DNA from: an uncultured Collinsella sp.
GTDB taxonomy: Bacteria; Actinomycetota; Coriobacteriia; Coriobacteriales; Coriobacteriaceae
Reading direction: 5' to 3'
Assembly (NCBI GenBank): GCA_900550815.1
Contig: URTW01000073.1
Span: forward strand, 1-9,502
DNA length: 9,502 nt
Shown here: one piece after another, positions 8,351-9,502 of the stretch
How the letters are laid out: the number at the start of each line of letters is the position of its first letter
How positions within the stretch are numbered: position 1 is the first letter of the stretch
Made by a program: the position numbers and the translations under genes
Notes under the pieces: generated by a model
The model's database searches: none
What the model was told of the DNA's origin: nothing
Seen by the model: only the letters and a program-made list of their open reading frames with translations

Positions 8351-9382
8351 ATGGCCATGGAATTCAAACGCAGGCTGCCGATCCCCATGGAGATCCGCGA
8401 GGAAATGCCACTTTCTGCCGAGCTTACCGCCAAAAAGCAGGCATTTGACGCCGAGGTCGCCAAAGTCTTTACCGGCGAGGACGCACGCAAGGTGCTTATC
8501 ATCGGCCCGTGCTCTGCCGACCGCGAGGATTCGGTGCTTGAGTACATGAACCGACTGGCCAAGACCGCCGAGGAGGTCAAGGACAAGCTCATCATCATTC
8601 CGCGCGTCTACACCAACAAGCCGCGCACCAAGGGCACCGGCTACAAGGGCCTGCTGCACAACCCCAACCCCGAGGCTCCCGACGATCTGCTCGAGGGCGT
8701 CAAGGCCATCCGCCATATGCACCTGCGCGTTATTGAGGAAACGGGCTTCTTCACCGCCGACGAGATGCTCTATCCGTCCAACTACCAGTACCTCGTTGAC
8801 CTGCTGAGCTATGTTGCCGTGGGCGCACGCTCGGTCGAGAACCAGGAGCATCGCCTGGTGTCGAGCGGCATTTCGGTACCCGTCGGCATGAAGAATCCCA
8901 CTGCCGGCTCTACCACCGTTATGCTCAACTCCATTTACGCCGCGCAGGCGCACCAGAGCTTCATCTTCCGCAACTGGGAGGTCGAGTGCGACGGCAACCC
9001 GCTCGCACACGCCGTTATGCGTGGCTACATCGGTCTCGATGGGCGCACCTACCCCAACTACCACTACGAACACCTGGAACGCCTGGCCGAACGCTATACC
9101 GAGCATGCCGGCTATGCCAATCCGGCAGCGGTCATCGACTGCAACCACGACAACTCGGGCAAGCGTCCGCTGGAGCAGTATCGCATTTGCAAGGAGGTGC
9201 TCGACAGCTGCCGCCGCAACGAGTCCATCTCCAAGCTGGTCAAGGGCTTTATGATCGAGTCCTACCTGGAGGATGGCAACCAGCCGGTCGACGGCGGTGT
9301 CTTTGGCAAGTCGATCACCGACCCGTGCCTGGGCTGGGAAAAGACCGACTACCTCATCCACGAGATCGCGGAACGTATTTAG
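8351..9382 (+). CDS. aroF: 3-deoxy-7-phosphoheptulonate (DAHP) synthase, class I
   Basis: A 343-residue TIM-barrel enzyme that condenses phosphoenolpyruvate with erythrose 4-phosphate, the first step of the shikimate pathway to Phe, Tyr, Trp and chorismate products. Family landmarks in order: IIGPCSA with metal ligand Cys54, RVYTNKPRT (85-93), the GARSVENQEHR segment (158-168; GARTTESQVHR in E. coli), PVGMKN (177-182), NHDNSGK with His266, GFMIES with Glu303, and SITDPCLGW with Asp324. All four metal ligands expected from E. coli AroG are present. Length and the short N-terminal extension fit the AroF/G/H type, where that region takes part in feedback inhibition; which amino acid inhibits this one cannot be read. 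The symbol is generic, not an isozyme call. ATG 8351 has GAGGAG at 8339-8344, six bases away; a second ATG at 8357 is less well placed. It appears to be a single-gene unit, with hairpins following at 9382. Confidence 0.95.
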   Translation: MAMEFKRRLPIPMEIREEMPLSAELTAKKQAFDAEVAKVFTGEDARKVLIIGPCSADREDSVLEYMNRLAKTAEEVKDKLIIIPRVYTNKPRTKGTGYKGLLHNPNPEAPDDLLEGVKAIRHMHLRVIEETGFFTADEMLYPSNYQYLVDLLSYVAVGARSVENQEHRLVSSGISVPVGMKNPTAGSTTVMLNSIYAAQAHQSFIFRNWEVECDGNPLAHAVMRGYIGLDGRTYPNYHYEHLERLAERYTEHAGYANPAAVIDCNHDNSGKRPLEQYRICKEVLDSCRRNESISKLVKGFMIESYLEDGNQPVDGGVFGKSITDPCLGWEKTDYLIHEIAERI

Positions 9383-9409
9383 TTACGCGGTTTTACCAAA
9401 CCGCGTAAC
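9382..9409 (+). terminator. Hairpin beginning in the aroF stop codon
   Basis: GTTACGCGGTTT (9382-9393) and AAACCGCGTAAC (9398-9409) form a perfect 12-bp stem with a TACC loop. The first paired base is the final G of the TAG stop. No T tract follows, so it may act as a 3'-end stability hairpin or a weak terminator. Confidence 0.5.
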
Positions 9410-9457
9410 GGCTCGACGCTGCAAACCCGCCAGAGCGGCAATCTGCCTTTCAACTTC

Positions 9458-9486
9458 GGCGGCATGACCAGAAGGTCAATGCCGCC
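9458..9486. terminator. Second hairpin downstream of DAHP synthase
   Basis: GGCGGCATGACC (9458-9469) pairs with GGTCAATGCCGCC (9474-9486), a 12-bp stem with one bulged base and an AGAA loop. It is followed by TCGTTTC, a poor T tract. It may end the aroF transcript or that of a converging gene outside the window. Confidence 0.5.
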
Positions 9487-9502
9487 TCGTTTCAAGGCAC
9501 CT

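Overview
The window is about 60% G+C, with tightly packed genes and AT-rich intergenic stretches. Protein character and intergenic style suggest a gut actinobacterium of the class Coriobacteriia, most like Collinsella. That placement is a judgement from recalled protein families, not a database match.

Layout. On the minus strand, positions 161-2549 hold a pyruvate formate-lyase locus in an unusual form. A 683-residue catalytic subunit (498-2549) carries the Cys-Cys active site but stops just before the C-terminal glycyl-radical domain. That domain is a separate 83-residue gene (161-412), 85 bases further downstream with its own ribosome binding site. The two lengths add to 766 residues, close to the 760 of intact E. 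coli PflB, so the enzyme appears to be natively split. Two hairpins and a possible internal promoter lie between the parts, and two more hairpins follow the second gene.

A divergent intergenic region (2550-3098) carries the pflB promoter and long leader, a potentially folded segment, and an inverted repeat over the start of the next gene. From 3099 to 7771 a plus-strand operon encodes a MarR-family repressor followed by two translationally coupled ABC exporter half-transporters. Their ATP-site residues are divided as expected for a heterodimeric multidrug-type exporter: one site is degenerate and one canonical. The first half-transporter has a very large extracytoplasmic loop. A strong intrinsic terminator (7802-7835) closes the operon.

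The roughly 515-base gap that follows holds a pair of long inverted repeats bounding 241 bp (a possible MITE or dispersed repeat), a 21-bp dyad, a second palindromic repeat and a likely promoter. Then comes a class I DAHP synthase (8351-9382), the entry enzyme of aromatic amino acid synthesis, followed by two hairpins to the window end. The three blocks (anaerobic pyruvate cleavage, a repressor-controlled exporter, the shikimate entry step) look like independent transcription units.
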